Positions 1 to 7,322 of a DNA stretch of 7,778 nt are shown in pieces. Both the position numbers and the translations under genes were made by a program. Within the stretch, counting starts at the first letter, position 1; each line of letters starts with the position of its first letter. Location: NCBI GenBank assembly GCA_947441745.1, contig CANEUJ010000074.1, forward strand, positions 1 to 7,778, written 5' to 3'. The notes under the pieces are model-generated. The model saw nothing but the letters and a program-made list of their open reading frames with translations, was not told the origin of the DNA and did no database searches. The DNA is from Neisseriaceae bacterium (GTDB lineage Bacteria; Pseudomonadota; Gammaproteobacteria; Burkholderiales; UBA11063).

Positions 1-145
1 GTAGTATCATGAATTCATCCTGTATAGAGCGATTTAACCTCTCACAAATAGCGTTCTGTTTTGGTGTTCTTGGGTATGTATGATAATGAATTATGTTATT
101 ATATTTGACATATTGAGCAAAATCTTTGGCAAAATAATCAATATT
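1..145 (-). pseudogene. Transposase remnant, DDE integrase-core C-terminal part
   Basis: On the minus strand an open frame of 48 codons runs from 145 off the left edge. It contains TYPRTPKQNAICERLNR, followed shortly by IQDEF. This is the hallmark end of the integrase core in IS481/IS3-like transposases; the E of CER is the expected third residue of the DDE triad. Upstream in the same frame there are in-frame stops (taa at 146-148, tag at 155-157), and the preceding TDNG-x-EF block expected in the family is absent. No start codon is present. The 5' part of the gene is therefore missing, not merely out of the window. The 3' end lies beyond the left edge. It sits 28 bp downstream of potD on the same strand, so an insertion followed by deletion is likely. 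The family call is firm; the exact IS family is not. Confidence 0.8.
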
Positions 146-173
146 TTAATCGATCTAATTTCCAATATGTGTT

Positions 174-1274
174 CTAGCTTTTACAAGTATTACAAATTTC
201 ATGGCAACGCATCTGGATTTCAGTCCACATTTCGTTTATTAAATTACGAATTTTTGGGGAGTATTCATTAAATACGTACATTTTTTTCATACCTGGTGGA
301 TAAATCCACTGGTTATTAGTAATATCGGGGCTTAACATTTTAAGTGCATCTTTATTTGGAACACTAGATCCTGTTAAGTTAGATAGCTCATACTCGCTTT
401 TTGTCAAAAGAGCATTATTGATAAAAGCGTATGATAAATCGCGATCTGGGGTTGTAGTAGGTATCACCATATTATCTAGCTCATACATATCACCTTCCTT
501 TTGAAGTACCGCTTCAATCTTTATCGGTGAATGCGAAGCTTTGGCATCTGCTATTGCTTTATAGATATCTATAGAATAACTCATAGCTATCCATATATCA
601 CCTCTAAGTAGCCCACGATAATAGCTATCGCTATCAAATTTTGCCCAATAAGGTGATGCTTTATCAATCACCGCACGAGCTAATTTGAGATCTTCAGTAT
701 TGGTTGAATTCGGATCCTTGCCTAGATATAGAAGTGCCGCAGCAAATACATTACGCGAAGAATTAAACATAGTCACATGACCTTTTAGCTTTTCTAGGTA
801 TTTGGGGTCAAAAACCACACTCCATGTATTTGGAAGAATACCCAGAGATTTCATTTTATCGGCATTATAAGCCAAAAATACTGGCGTATAAGCATATGGC
901 ACTGAATATTTATTACCAACATCATAAACCTGGTTCAAAAAAGCTTTATCAACATACGCTAAGTTTGATAGTAGCTTCAAATCAAGAGGCTCAATTTTAC
1001 CCATTTTAGCTAACTCAGTCACAGCATAGCTTGTTGCAACAATTACATTATAACCATTAGCACCAGCTGCCATTTTGGCTAGCATTTCACCATTATCATT
1101 AAAATAATTCTGCACCAAATGACATTTACAACTAGCTTCGAGTCTAGCAATGGTTGGGGATGCTATATAATTAGAACCAATAAATATATTTAAGTCTTTA
1201 TCAGCGAAGCTTGTAGCAGATAATAAAAATACAATAATAGATAATACAAATTTATTAATGTGGTATTTAGTCAT
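174..1274 (-). CDS. potD: PotD-like periplasmic substrate-binding protein of a polyamine-type ABC transporter
   Basis: This 366-aa extracytoplasmic solute-binding protein would capture a ligand and deliver it to PotBC. Residues 1-24 look like a signal peptide: a basic start, a hydrophobic run and an S-F-A cleavage site before D25. The mature part follows the PotD fold order: NYIA near 35, EMLAKMAAG 63-71, YNVIVATSYAV 75-85, YSVPYAYTP 123-131, a KEGDMYELD block 259-267 and VPNKDA 305-310. It is the last gene of the operon, 9 bp after potC, with a weak AAGAG ribosome site at 1281-1285 that overlaps the potC stop codon. Oddities: most E. coli PotD polyamine-contact residues are changed, and the C-terminus carries an extra cysteine-rich tail (C357, C361, C364) close to a transposase remnant. 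The family is secure; spermidine/putrescine specificity is not. Confidence 0.88.
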   Translation of the reverse strand: MTKYHINKFVLSIIVFLLSATSFADKDLNIFIGSNYIASPTIARLEASCKCHLVQNYFNDNGEMLAKMAAGANGYNVIVATSYAVTELAKMGKIEPLDLKLLSNLAYVDKAFLNQVYDVGNKYSVPYAYTPVFLAYNADKMKSLGILPNTWSVVFDPKYLEKLKGHVTMFNSSRNVFAAALLYLGKDPNSTNTEDLKLARAVIDKASPYWAKFDSDSYYRGLLRGDIWIAMSYSIDIYKAIADAKASHSPIKIEAVLQKEGDMYELDNMVIPTTTPDRDLSYAFINNALLTKSEYELSNLTGSSVPNKDALKMLSPDITNNQWIYPPGMKKMYVFNEYSPKIRNLINEMWTEIQMRCHEICNTCKS

Positions 1275-1283
1275 AACAAACTC

Positions 1284-2057
1284 TTATTTAAAAATCTGTG
1301 GAGATAGTTTAGTCGCTATGGAGGCTAAACATAAGGTAAATAGGATAATAACGGTTGAAGCTGCGTTCACTTCTGGTGTTACCCCCATCTTTAGCATCGA
1401 ATAAATAGCTAGAGGTAATGTTGTAGCACCTACTCCAGCTGTAAAAAACGTAATTACAAAATCATCAACCGATAAAGTAAATGCCATTAAACCACCAGCA
1501 ATAACCCCTGGTAGTATTGTTGGAATTAAAATCAACCAAAAAGCTTTAAAAGGACTAGCTCCCAAATCACGTGCAGCATCAATAATACTATCATCCATCC
1601 CAAACATCCTTGATTTAACTGCAACAGCTACAAAGCTAATCGAAAAAGCAGTATGAGCTAAAATAATTGATGTATACCCTAAGGTAAAATTAATCATTAG
1701 GAAAAATAATAATAGTGACACCCCAACAAGTAGTTCAGGTGTAGCAACTGGCACCATAACCAACCCTGATAGTAGCGGGATTTTATATCTATGAAGTGCA
1801 ACACCTGCAAGGGTTCCTAGTACTATAGAAATACTACTAGAGGTAAAAGCTATTAATAATGAATTAACTCCAGCGTGAATTATCTCTTTATCCGCAAATA
1901 ATACTTTATACCATTTTAGAGTAAACCCTACCCAACCAACGTTAATTTTGGAATCATTAAAAGAATATAGAATAAGTACTATAAGCGGTATATACAAAAA
2001 TAAAAAAGTAAATATCCCACCAAATAAAAAAACTTTCGATAGCTTATTTGTTTGCAT
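1284..2057 (-). CDS. potC: Polyamine-type ABC transporter permease PotC
   Basis: This 257-aa inner-membrane permease pairs with PotB to form the translocation channel. It has about six hydrophobic segments, roughly at 8-32, 65-88, 96-120, 128-148, 176-200 and 233-249. The cytoplasmic EAA loop that docks on PotA lies at about 158-184 (IIDAARDLGASPF ending in LPG), with D160 in place of the usual glutamate. The short N-terminus and the loop after the first helix (SFNDSK near 32-37) are typical of PotC, which is 264 aa in E. coli. The ATG lies inside the potB 3' end, giving a 14-bp overlap and likely translational coupling. A strong AAGGGG ribosome site at 2065-2070 sits 7 nt upstream and supports this start. 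Confidence 0.93.
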   Translation of the reverse strand: MQTNKLSKVFLFGGIFTFLFLYIPLIVLILYSFNDSKINVGWVGFTLKWYKVLFADKEIIHAGVNSLLIAFTSSSISIVLGTLAGVALHRYKIPLLSGLVMVPVATPELLVGVSLLLFFLMINFTLGYTSIILAHTAFSISFVAVAVKSRMFGMDDSIIDAARDLGASPFKAFWLILIPTILPGVIAGGLMAFTLSVDDFVITFFTAGVGATTLPLAIYSMLKMGVTPEVNAASTVIILFTLCLASIATKLSPQIFK

Positions 2058-2943
2058 ATTTTAGCCCCTTTAAGCGTGAAGCAAAAACGCCAACAATCAA
2101 TGAAATACCTAATACCGCTAAAGTCATTATGATGGATGTTACACTACCTAATGGCCAGTTTTCAGTTTGTAAAAACTGCTGTTTGATTAGATTACCTATC
2201 ATTAGTGAACAATTATTCCCAACTAATTCTGGTACCACAAACATCCCAATACTTGGAATAAATACTAAAGCACTTCCAGCTAATATACCAGGTAAACTAA
2301 GTGGCAAAGTTATCTTTAAGAAAGACTGTAAGCGTGTAGCTCCCAAATCACGACTAGCCTCTATTAGAATGTCATCATGCTTTTGTAAATTAGCATATAA
2401 TGGCAAAATCATAAAAGGAAGATTAATATATATAAGACAAATTACTACAGCAAATGAAGAATATAGTAAATTTACTGAGGAATAGCCAAAAACTCCTATA
2501 ATCTTATTTATCAAATAAATAACCCAAGAGTCAGGGCCAAGGATTATCATCCACGCATAAACCCTAACTAAAAAACTACTCCAAAACGGGATAATTACCA
2601 TTAATAATAATATATCTCGATATTTTTTACCACTTTTAGCTATCATCATAGCTAATGGATAACCAAGAATCAGACAAAAAACAGTAGTAATAATCGAAAA
2701 CACCATTGAACGTAAAAATAACTGCCAAATAAAAGAGCTAGTAGAAGCAAATTTGAAGCTATCTAGTGTCAAATTTACCTGGAATGAGTTATCCATATGC
2801 GTAATCAATGGTGCTACACCACCATAGTCACCAGGTTCTCGAAATGCTATAAAAATCATTATCAAGGTTGGTACTAAAAATAAGCATACCAAATATAATG
2901 AGGGTACAAATGATAATACTCTTTTTTCGTGTAATCTTAACAT
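2044..2943 (-). CDS. potB: Polyamine-type ABC transporter permease PotB
   Basis: This 299-aa inner-membrane permease is the partner of PotC. The first hydrophobic segment (about 10-33) is followed by a periplasmic loop of around 45 residues, then helices near 77-101, 110-134, 162-184, 214-240 and 268-288. PFWSSFLVRVYAW at 119-131 is a characteristic PotB stretch. The EAA loop lies at about 195-219 (EASRDLGATRL ending in LPLSLPG) and should bind the PotA ATPase. At 299 aa it is a little longer than E. coli PotB (about 275), mostly in the first periplasmic loop. Its ATG overlaps the end of potA by 7 bp and its end overlaps potC by 14 bp, so the three genes are tightly coupled. Confidence 0.93.
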   Translation of the reverse strand: MLRLHEKRVLSFVPSLYLVCLFLVPTLIMIFIAFREPGDYGGVAPLITHMDNSFQVNLTLDSFKFASTSSFIWQLFLRSMVFSIITTVFCLILGYPLAMMIAKSGKKYRDILLLMVIIPFWSSFLVRVYAWMIILGPDSWVIYLINKIIGVFGYSSVNLLYSSFAVVICLIYINLPFMILPLYANLQKHDDILIEASRDLGATRLQSFLKITLPLSLPGILAGSALVFIPSIGMFVVPELVGNNCSLMIGNLIKQQFLQTENWPLGSVTSIIMTLAVLGISLIVGVFASRLKGLKYANK

Positions 2944-4040
2944 GAACCTGTATCCAAGAAATTACCTGCTTCAGGATCAAAAGCTACATATATTTCACTA
3001 TTATCCACAAAGAATTTAACCTCATCACTTGTATGGTTTGGTGCCATTACCTGTAGTTTAGTATCATTACCTAAATCTAATTCATATAATGTTCCATTGC
3101 CATAGTAATAATAACCATTCACCTTAGATTTAATAACGCTAAGATGGGTTACATTAAAATTATTTTCTGAGCTTAATTTAAGTTTTTCAGGACGTAATGA
3201 ATACCATCCTATTTGACCAAGCTGATAACTACTACTAGCTGGATCTTTTATAGAAAACTCTATACTATCGGCAACTCTTAATTTTACTGCGTCATTGGTG
3301 GTTGCTAGTACTTCAGCTTTTAGTAAATTACATTTACCCAAGAAATCAGCAACAAAATGAGTTTTTGGTTTAGAATAAATAATATCTGGCTTATCAAGTT
3401 GCTCTATTGTTCCATGGTTTAGCACTGCAATACGATTTGATAGCGCAAGAGCTTCATGTTGGTCATGCGTTACGTAAACGAATGTAACCCCTGTTTCTTC
3501 TTGTAACTTCACAAGCTCCATATGCATATGCTCACGTAATCTCGCGTCAAGAGCTGACAATGGCTCATCTAGAAGTAATAGCTTTGGTCTATCAACTAAT
3601 GATCTTGCAATTGCAACACGTTGTTTTTGCCCACCAGATATTTCGTGTGGGTAGCAATCTTTAAATTGGCTCAACTGGACATCTTCAAGTAACTCATTGA
3701 CTTGAGCCTCAATTTTATTTTTACTCCATTTTGCCATCTTTAGTGGAAAGGCGATATTGTCGGCAACTGTCATGTGAGGAAATAATGCATAACTTTGAAA
3801 TATAGTATGTAACGGACGTCTTTCTGGGGGCAGATTGGTGATATCAACACCATCAAGTAATATTTGACCGCTATCAGGAGCTACTAATCCCGCTATCATA
3901 CGAAGTAAGGTTGTTTTACCACAACCAGATGGCCCTAAAAGTGTAAAAAACTCACCTTTTTTAATATCAATGCTGATATTATCTACAACAAGATTACCAC
4001 CAAAATGTTTCGTTACATTTTTAATTTCAAGTATTGTCAA
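2937..4040 (-). CDS. potA: Polyamine-type ABC transporter ATP-binding protein PotA
   Basis: This 367-aa cytoplasmic ATPase energises PotBC. Motifs in order: Walker A GPSGCGKT at 36-43, Q-loop Q82 in FQSYALFPHM, signature SGGQKQ at 135-140, Walker B LLLLDEP at 154-160, the D-loop SALD just after it, and the H-loop histidine H192. All catalytic residues are intact. Residues from about 235 to the end form the TOBE-type regulatory domain of the PotA/MalK class, weakly conserved as usual. The start is TTG at 4038-4040: it gives the normal family N-terminus (TILEIKNVTKHFGG) and has an AAGGG ribosome site 7 nt upstream at 4048-4052. The nearby ATG at 4044-4046 is out of frame and meets a stop after two codons. 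It is the first gene of potABCD, 107 bp after the zipA-like gene, with its own candidate promoter. Confidence 0.95.
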   Translation of the reverse strand: MTILEIKNVTKHFGGNLVVDNISIDIKKGEFFTLLGPSGCGKTTLLRMIAGLVAPDSGQILLDGVDITNLPPERRPLHTIFQSYALFPHMTVADNIAFPLKMAKWSKNKIEAQVNELLEDVQLSQFKDCYPHEISGGQKQRVAIARSLVDRPKLLLLDEPLSALDARLREHMHMELVKLQEETGVTFVYVTHDQHEALALSNRIAVLNHGTIEQLDKPDIIYSKPKTHFVADFLGKCNLLKAEVLATTNDAVKLRVADSIEFSIKDPASSSYQLGQIGWYSLRPEKLKLSSENNFNVTHLSVIKSKVNGYYYYGNGTLYELDLGNDTKLQVMAPNHTSDEVKFFVDNSEIYVAFDPEAGNFLDTGSC

Positions 4041-4047
4041 AACATAG

Positions 4048-4052
4048 CCCTT
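4048..4052 (-). promoter_or_regulatory. Ribosome binding site fixing the potA TTG start
   Basis: The minus strand reads AAGGG here, 7 nt before the TTG codon at 4038-4040. No in-frame ATG or GTG lies close upstream, so this site decides the start. Confidence 0.6.
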
Positions 4053-4069
4053 ACAAAAAAAGTCTCTTG

Positions 4070-4085
4070 ATTTTCTCGAGAAAAT
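4070..4085. promoter_or_regulatory. 16-bp perfect palindrome, candidate operator of potABCD
   Basis: ATTTTCTCGAGAAAAT is identical on both strands. It begins two bases downstream of the candidate -10 element of the potA promoter, so the expected transcription start (about 4080) falls in its centre. A dimeric repressor bound here would block initiation. As RNA it could also fold into a 6-bp hairpin with a UCGA loop. The symmetry is seen directly; the operator role is inferred and I do not recognise the cognate regulator. Confidence 0.5.
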
Positions 4086-4086
4086 T

Positions 4087-4095
4087 ATTGTAACA
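4087..4095 (-). promoter_or_regulatory. Candidate extended -10 promoter for potABCD
   Basis: The minus strand reads TGTTACAAT, which is TGn plus a -10 hexamer with one mismatch to TATAAT. It lies 46 bp upstream of the potA start codon. No good -35 hexamer is present at 16-18 bp upstream, which extended -10 promoters can tolerate. A T-rich stretch precedes it. Confidence 0.5.
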
Positions 4096-4147
4096 AAAAT
4101 AGAAAATATTAGGGATTTTTTTTAAGGGTTTATTGGGAATTATTCTA

Positions 4148-5287
4148 CTAAAACAACCGATGGATTAATTCACTACCAAGCTTAATTTGTTTTTTATTCG
4201 CCGAATCAACATAGCCCTTAATAAAAGTTAGTAATTGGTCATACTCTTTTTGCCCAAGCACTTGCTTATTAGAGGTTAGAATCCTCGATTCGAATTCAGC
4301 CATAAAACGTTCACCCAAGTCAAAAATCTTATCAACAACATATAACGGATTTTCATGTAAATGAAGAAGTGCTACTATTGATAATATAGAAAAATCACCG
4401 TGTGCATCAAGAGCGTTGTGATTCTCATTAGCTATAGTAAACAAAATTTGATTATCTTTTACTAAACTAAACAATCCTGAATTAGCTTGTAATCCATTAG
4501 ATATAAAAAACTCGGACAATACCGAATAACGCTCTTTAGTTTTAGTAATTAAATACAATTCCAAAACCAGCTCAATACTATTTAAATCCTTAATTTGTTC
4601 TTGTATATCATTAATAATCTGTTTATAGTCACTTACGCGAATATGAGCATCATTATTAAGTACAAATTTATGTAATTCTTGATAGATATTGGCTATTTGT
4701 GCATGACTAATAATCCCGTCCTTATCAACTATCTGCACCACTAGTTTTAATGCTTTAGCGTAGTATTTATTACCTTTTTCAAATATTTGCCATTGATTAT
4801 CTCTATCAAGGACATAAAACACAAACTGTTTATGAGTGAATTGTCCAATTTCAGGTAGAACTTTTAGCTTTCTAGTTTCTTCAAAAACAATATCAACAAC
4901 TAAATCAAGATTTTTATTAACACAATCTGCGTAACTAAACTCAATACCATCAAGTTTTACAAAGAAAGCTTCAACGCTATCTTCAGGAACTTCTTCAATA
5001 ATTTGATGCACTATATGATCACTCATAAGTGAATCAAACTTAGGTATTTCATCACCAAAAATATCTTTTGGCATAAACTCTTGTAGCTTATCAATTGAAT
5101 TAGAATTAGAATCTATACCATCTAATACAGTTGCCTTATTTTCATCAATCAAAATATCTTTAGTTGCTTGATTAAAATTATTTTCAACACGTTTTTTAAA
5201 CCGTGCATCATCATACCAATAATAACCAAGAGTTAATAAGATTACTATAACAACAAATGCAATAATTGCTATTTGAATTGGATTCAT
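4148..5287 (-). CDS. ZipA-like cell division protein with C-terminal FtsZ-binding domain
   Basis: This 379-aa protein probably tethers or stabilises the FtsZ ring at the inner membrane. A single membrane segment lies at about 5-25 with a short N-out end. It is followed by YYWYDDARFKKR (22-33), the aromatic/basic stretch typical of betaproteobacterial ZipA-like proteins, then an acidic low-complexity linker to about 100. A middle region (100-235) of mixed alpha/beta character has no motif I recognise. Residues from about 237 resemble the ZipA C-terminal domain: a beta strand IELVLELYLIT, the helix and strand around ISNGLQANSGLFSLVKDNQILFT, then the Y-D-LLTFIKGY helix. The ending GSELIHRLF matches the family terminus. 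Its ATG overlaps the darP stop as ATGA, with a GGAG ribosome site at 5293-5296. In many proteobacteria zipA sits beside ligA; here it follows darP. Sequence similarity is moderate, so I leave the symbol blank. Confidence 0.75.
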   Translation of the reverse strand: MNPIQIAIIAFVVIVILLTLGYYWYDDARFKKRVENNFNQATKDILIDENKATVLDGIDSNSNSIDKLQEFMPKDIFGDEIPKFDSLMSDHIVHQIIEEVPEDSVEAFFVKLDGIEFSYADCVNKNLDLVVDIVFEETRKLKVLPEIGQFTHKQFVFYVLDRDNQWQIFEKGNKYYAKALKLVVQIVDKDGIISHAQIANIYQELHKFVLNNDAHIRVSDYKQIINDIQEQIKDLNSIELVLELYLITKTKERYSVLSEFFISNGLQANSGLFSLVKDNQILFTIANENHNALDAHGDFSILSIVALLHLHENPLYVVDKIFDLGERFMAEFESRILTSNKQVLGQKEYDQLLTFIKGYVDSANKKQIKLGSELIHRLF

Positions 5288-5808
5288 TCTTTCTCCGTTT
5301 CTATTACATCACGAATAAATTTAAATAGTTTACGATAAGTTTTAATCTCATTAATAGCTTGTTCTTTACGGCATAATCGTATCAAGCCACGAAGTTGCCC
5401 AATATCTGAAACAGCATACGTATTAACAAAAACATCAAGTGCTTTATCTTCTTTTATCAAACGTTCACGCCACGTTTCACAATCATGAAGTAGCTTGGTG
5501 CTTTTTACCGAATCTGAATTTAATTCATGCAGCTTGTTTTCTATATATGCAGCATCTACATTTCGCATCAATTTACCAATATATTGACTTTGACGCCTTG
5601 TTGCACCATTAGCGGTTATCTTCTGGGATAATTTGATTGCTTCAATTAAGTTATCTGGTAATTCTATCTTTGCTAACTTTTGTTTACTTAGCTCCACAAG
5701 CTCCATACCTAAGTGCTGCAAATAATCCATATGTTGTTTGCGTTTTGTTTTACTTGGTGGTAACTCTTCAATTTCAGAATCATTATCAAGTATATTTGTA
5801 TTTGGCAT
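5284..5808 (-). CDS. darP: Ribosome assembly factor DarP (YjgA, DUF615)
   Basis: DarP binds late precursors of the 50S subunit at the 30S-50S interface and helps the peptidyl-transferase centre mature. The match is clear along the length: KTKRKQHMDYLQHLGMEL, then LVELSKQKLAKIELPDNL, the diagnostic RRQSQYIGKLMRNVD block in the middle, WRERLIKEDKALD, and the C-terminal LRGLIRLCRKE with YRKLFKFIRDV. I place the start at the ATG 5806-5808, giving 174 aa (E. coli: 183). An in-frame TTG at 5818-5820 would add MIPN but has a purine run directly abutting it with no spacing. Neither start has a convincing ribosome site, so the choice is tentative. It is followed by the zipA-like gene with a 4-bp overlap and is divergent from pmbA. 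Confidence 0.92.
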   Translation of the reverse strand: MPNTNILDNDSEIEELPPSKTKRKQHMDYLQHLGMELVELSKQKLAKIELPDNLIEAIKLSQKITANGATRRQSQYIGKLMRNVDAAYIENKLHELNSDSVKSTKLLHDCETWRERLIKEDKALDVFVNTYAVSDIGQLRGLIRLCRKEQAINEIKTYRKLFKFIRDVIETEKE

Positions 5809-5908
5809 ATTAGGTATCAATCTTTTTATATAGTTAACTAAAGCATAATGTTACTACATTTAGAACTTTCTTGCATCACAGAAAACATTAAAAACAGTCA
5901 TCTAGACT

Positions 5909-5914
5909 TATAAT
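5909..5914 (+). promoter_or_regulatory. Candidate -10 box for pmbA
   Basis: A consensus TATAAT lies 43 bp upstream of the pmbA ATG. The hexamer 17 bp further upstream (5886-5891, CATTAA) is a poor -35 match. The call rests on the perfect -10 and its position in the divergent darP/pmbA gap. I see no clear promoter on the minus strand for darP. Confidence 0.4.
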
Positions 5915-5947
5915 ATAGTGTAAAATCTTGAAATAATAGATACTATT

Positions 5948-5952
5948 AAGGA
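5948..5952 (+). promoter_or_regulatory. Ribosome binding site of pmbA
   Basis: AAGGA lies 5 nt before the ATG at 5958 and supports that start codon. Confidence 0.75.
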
Positions 5953-5957
5953 ATGTT

Positions 5958-7301
5958 ATGTCTCAACTAAACTTCGAATATACTACTAACAATCTACAAA
6001 AAATTGCGAATAATGTTTTAGAACGAGCATTGCAGCTTGGGGCTACAAGTGCTCAAATTGAAATCAATGAAAATATTGCTGGTGGTGTTGATATCCTAAA
6101 TGGTAATATAGAAAACTTTGAAACCAGCTACGGAAGTAGTTTATCGCTTCAAGTGTATAATGGCTACAACCGTGGTGCTGTTAGTGTAAGTAAGATAAAT
6201 CCTCAAAACTTAGATGAAATAATTATTCGTGCAATAGATATTGCCAAACACACTAAGCCCGACCCATTTAATGGCATTCCTGAAACGTCATTGCTATGCA
6301 AATCTATGAATGGCGATCTAGAGTTATTTAACCCTAAAGTATTAAGTAATCATGATTTGATAAATAACGCTAAAGAAATTGAACATTTTGGTACTACTTT
6401 AAATAATAAGATTCAAACTTCAGATGGGGCATCTATTAGTTACAGTCAATATCAGTTTGTATTAGCTAATACTAATGACTTTAACCAAGGTTATCAAATG
6501 ACTCGGTATAATAAAAGTTTATCATTAATTGGTGATACACTTGACGGGATGCAAACTGACTCATGGTATGACTCAAGCCTTGATTTTGACAATCTAATGA
6601 GTAATCAAAGTTTGGCACAAACGGCAATTGAAAGAACAGCACGCCGCCTCAGTAAAGGCACTATCAAATCAGGAGCTTATTCAGTAATTTTTGAATCAGG
6701 AATTGCCAAATCATTTATAGGGAATTTTCTAGGTGCCATTAGCGGTAGTAATTTATTTCGTCATCTTACATTTCTAGATAACTCTCTAGATACCGAAGTA
6801 TTTCCTCAATGGCTAAATATATATGAAGATCCCTTTATTAAAAAAAGTAGTCGCAGTTGCTATTTTGATAATGAAGGTGTTATGGTTCAAGCTCGTGAAT
6901 TAGTAAAAAATGGTAGCGTCAATGGCTACTTACTAAACTGCTATTCTGCACGTAAACTTGGCTTAATAACCACTGGAAATGCTGGTGGCAATCATAATAT
7001 AACTGTCACCAGCAACTTTTCTGGTGATATTTATGAATTTGCCAAAAAATTAACCACTGGTCTTATAATTATTGAAACTATTGGGCATGGGTTAAATATG
7101 GTAACAGGAGACTTTTCAGTTGGTGCTAGTGGGCTATGGGTAGAAAATGGTGAAATCCAGTTTTTTGTTGACAATCTGACTATGTCAGGAAATTTAAAAG
7201 ACATTTATAGAAACATCCGCTATATAAGCAATGATTGCTCAACAAATAGTTCAATGCAATGTGGCTCAATGTTGGTTGATGAGGTAAATATTTCTTCATA
7301 A
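5958..7301 (+). CDS. pmbA: PmbA/TldE, subunit of the TldD/TldE metalloprotease
   Basis: PmbA (TldE) pairs with TldD to form a cytoplasmic protease that degrades unfolded peptides. In E. coli the pair matures microcin B17 and degrades the CcdA antitoxin. The length of 447 aa matches E. coli PmbA (450). Visible family blocks: LERALQLGATSAQIEI near 21-36, the DPFNGIPE segment near 100, SGAYSVIFE and the FLGAISGS stretch in the centre, NAGGNHNITV around 345, and the strongly conserved GHGLNMVTGDFSVGASG followed by LWVENGEI at 376-400, then MSGNLKDIYRNI. No HExxxH zinc motif is present, as expected for the non-catalytic TldE partner rather than TldD. The ATG has AAGGA 5 nt upstream. It is divergent from darP and convergent with ahpD; tldD is not in this window. 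Confidence 0.96.
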   Translation: MSQLNFEYTTNNLQKIANNVLERALQLGATSAQIEINENIAGGVDILNGNIENFETSYGSSLSLQVYNGYNRGAVSVSKINPQNLDEIIIRAIDIAKHTKPDPFNGIPETSLLCKSMNGDLELFNPKVLSNHDLINNAKEIEHFGTTLNNKIQTSDGASISYSQYQFVLANTNDFNQGYQMTRYNKSLSLIGDTLDGMQTDSWYDSSLDFDNLMSNQSLAQTAIERTARRLSKGTIKSGAYSVIFESGIAKSFIGNFLGAISGSNLFRHLTFLDNSLDTEVFPQWLNIYEDPFIKKSSRSCYFDNEGVMVQARELVKNGSVNGYLLNCYSARKLGLITTGNAGGNHNITVTSNFSGDIYEFAKKLTTGLIIIETIGHGLNMVTGDFSVGASGLWVENGEIQFFVDNLTMSGNLKDIYRNIRYISNDCSTNSSMQCGSMLVDEVNISS

Positions 7302-7322
7302 TTTTTCTTCTGATTTTAAGAA

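Noticed and set aside
174..209. CX3CX2C as a radical-SAM iron-sulfur motif in PotD
   Set aside because: The spacing matches, but it is at the extreme C-terminus of an exported binding protein with no SAM-domain features.
80..271. Plus-strand open frame of 63 codons
   Set aside because: It lies antisense to the transposase remnant and the end of potD, resembles no protein family and has no ribosome site.
824..1009. Plus-strand open frame inside potD
   Set aside because: Antisense shadow of a well-supported gene, with no recognisable protein.
2048..2485. Plus-strand open frame of 145 codons inside potB
   Set aside because: Antisense to potB, whose permease motifs are intact; the plus-strand product resembles nothing known.
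1284..4040. potFGHI (putrescine) rather than potABCD assignment
   Set aside because: The order ATPase-permease-permease-binding protein matches potABCD, while potFGHI begins with the binding protein. Ligand identity remains open.
4100..4147. Intrinsic terminator after the zipA-like gene
   Set aside because: There is a run of A/T and two AGGG blocks in direct, not inverted, orientation; no stem can form.
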